NCBI GenBank assembly: GCA_018645005.1
Contig: JABGPJ010000119.1
Span: 1-36,985 of the forward strand
Length of the DNA stretch: 36,985 nt
Direction: 5' to 3'
Origin: Deltaproteobacteria bacterium
GTDB lineage: Bacteria > SAR324 > XYD2-FULL-50-16
The notes beneath the pieces are model-generated. The model did not search any database, was not told the DNA's origin, and saw only the letters and a program-made list of their open reading frames with translations. A program made the position numbers and the translations under genes. Below are positions 36,673 to 36,985 of this stretch, in pieces; the stretch's first letter is position 1, and every line of letters begins with the position of its first letter.

Positions 36673-36749
36673 TGGCAGGCCAGGGGGGATTCGAACCCAC
36701 AACAACCGGTTTTGGAGACCGATGCTCTACCAATTGGAGCTACTGGCCT
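36673..36749 (-). tRNA. tRNA-Trp (CCA)
   Basis: Read on the minus strand the acceptor AGGCCAG pairs with CTGGCCT, the anticodon loop is CTCCAAA with anticodon CCA, and the T-arm has GGTTCGAATCC. The encoded 3' CCA lies at 36673-36675. Its place between rpmG and secE is the usual one in many proteobacteria. Confidence 0.95.
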
Positions 36750-36753
36750 ACGC

Positions 36754-36903
36754 TTACTTAACTTCTTTATGAGTCGTATGCTTCCGGTCAAATTTACAGT
36801 ACTTCTTGATCTCCATTTTGGCCGGCTTTTGTTTCTTGTTACGTGTTGTACTGTAGTTCTTTCGCTTGCATTCAGTACACTGAAGCTGGATGATATCTCT
36901 CAT
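36754..36903 (-). CDS. rpmG: Ribosomal protein bL33
   Basis: A 49-residue ribosomal protein: [17 protein letters not shown] at the start, KKYCKF and [11 protein letters not shown] at the end. It has the CxxC of the zinc-binding form (C9, C12) and C36, but the fourth cysteine position (usual pattern YCPxC) is D39. It lies 4 bp from tRNA-Trp and follows tRNA-Thr, in the standard order tRNA-Thr, rpmG, tRNA-Trp, secE. It is shorter than usual gene-calling limits, so is easily missed. Confidence 0.93.
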   Translation of the reverse strand: MRDIIQLQCTECKRKNYSTTRNKKQKPAKMEIKKYCKFDRKHTTHKEVK

Positions 36904-36921
36904 TTTATTTTATATACTCTG

Positions 36922-36985
36922 TGGAGCCCGGGAGCAGGATTGAACTGCCGACCTCTTCCTTACCAAGGAAACGCTCTACCACTGA
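36922..36985 (-). tRNA. tRNA-Thr (GGT), 5' part beyond the window
   Basis: On the minus strand the anticodon stem TTTCC/GGAAG surrounds TTGGTAA, giving anticodon GGT. The T-arm reads GGCAG-TTCAATC-CTGCT, and the acceptor 3' strand CCCGGGC is followed by one base and an encoded CCA (36922-36924). The window ends inside the D-arm, so the 5' acceptor strand is missing. Confidence 0.88.

Noticed and set aside
36625-36705. N-terminal extension of secE
   Set aside because: It would translate through part of the tRNA-Trp gene; SecE proteins begin at the ATG at 36624.

Overview
The window reads as a chromosomal segment of a Gram-negative bacterium, probably a deltaproteobacterium-like lineage (SAR324/Lambdaproteobacteria or a relative). 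This placement is inference from gene content and order: CheA-like and GAF-type signalling proteins, a sigma-54 (NtrC-type) regulator, Gram-negative ParC/ParE, full-length HrpA, an ftsH-folP-cdaA-ybbR-pdxJ operon, and the usual ribosomal order tRNA-Thr, rpmG, tRNA-Trp, secE, nusG, rplK, rplA, rplJ, rplL. There is no CRISPR array and no complete insertion sequence.

Bases 1-11110 are rich in signalling genes. They hold a CheA-like histidine kinase with no CheW domain (+), an HD-GYP protein with intact metal ligands but a degenerate GYP motif (-), a GAF protein whose kinase half has lost the phospho-accepting His and the N-box Asn (-), a large unrecognised cytoplasmic protein (+), purN (-), and a receiver-PAS-AAA-Fis sigma-54 activator (-).

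Bases 11330-21071 are housekeeping, all on the minus strand: hrpA, an orphan PIN-domain protein, upp, parC and parE. A hairpin-plus-T-run terminator follows parC.

Bases 21586-25387 are an accessory patch. It has a FecR-domain exported protein with a good extended -10 promoter, two or three unrecognised exported or membrane-anchored proteins, a 105-bp imperfect palindrome, and a 192-bp MITE-like element with perfect 29-bp terminal inverted repeats and a 9-bp target duplication. A spore-photoproduct-lyase-family radical SAM gene (25510-26598) follows.

Bases 26665-32245 form a tight minus-strand operon, ftsH > folP > cdaA > ybbR > pdxJ, with two 4-bp ATGA overlaps and a good sigma-70-type promoter ahead of ftsH. 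It couples membrane proteolysis, folate synthesis, c-di-AMP synthesis and vitamin B6 synthesis; glmM, a common cdaA-ybbR partner, is absent. A divergent small protein with a C-terminal J domain follows.

Bases 33210 to the end are the ribosomal and transcription cluster on the minus strand, read from the right edge: tRNA-Thr (cut by the window edge), rpmG, tRNA-Trp, secE, nusG, rplK, rplA, a 482-bp leader, rplJ and rplL. A 12-bp-stem hairpin lies between rplL and the convergent J-domain gene.
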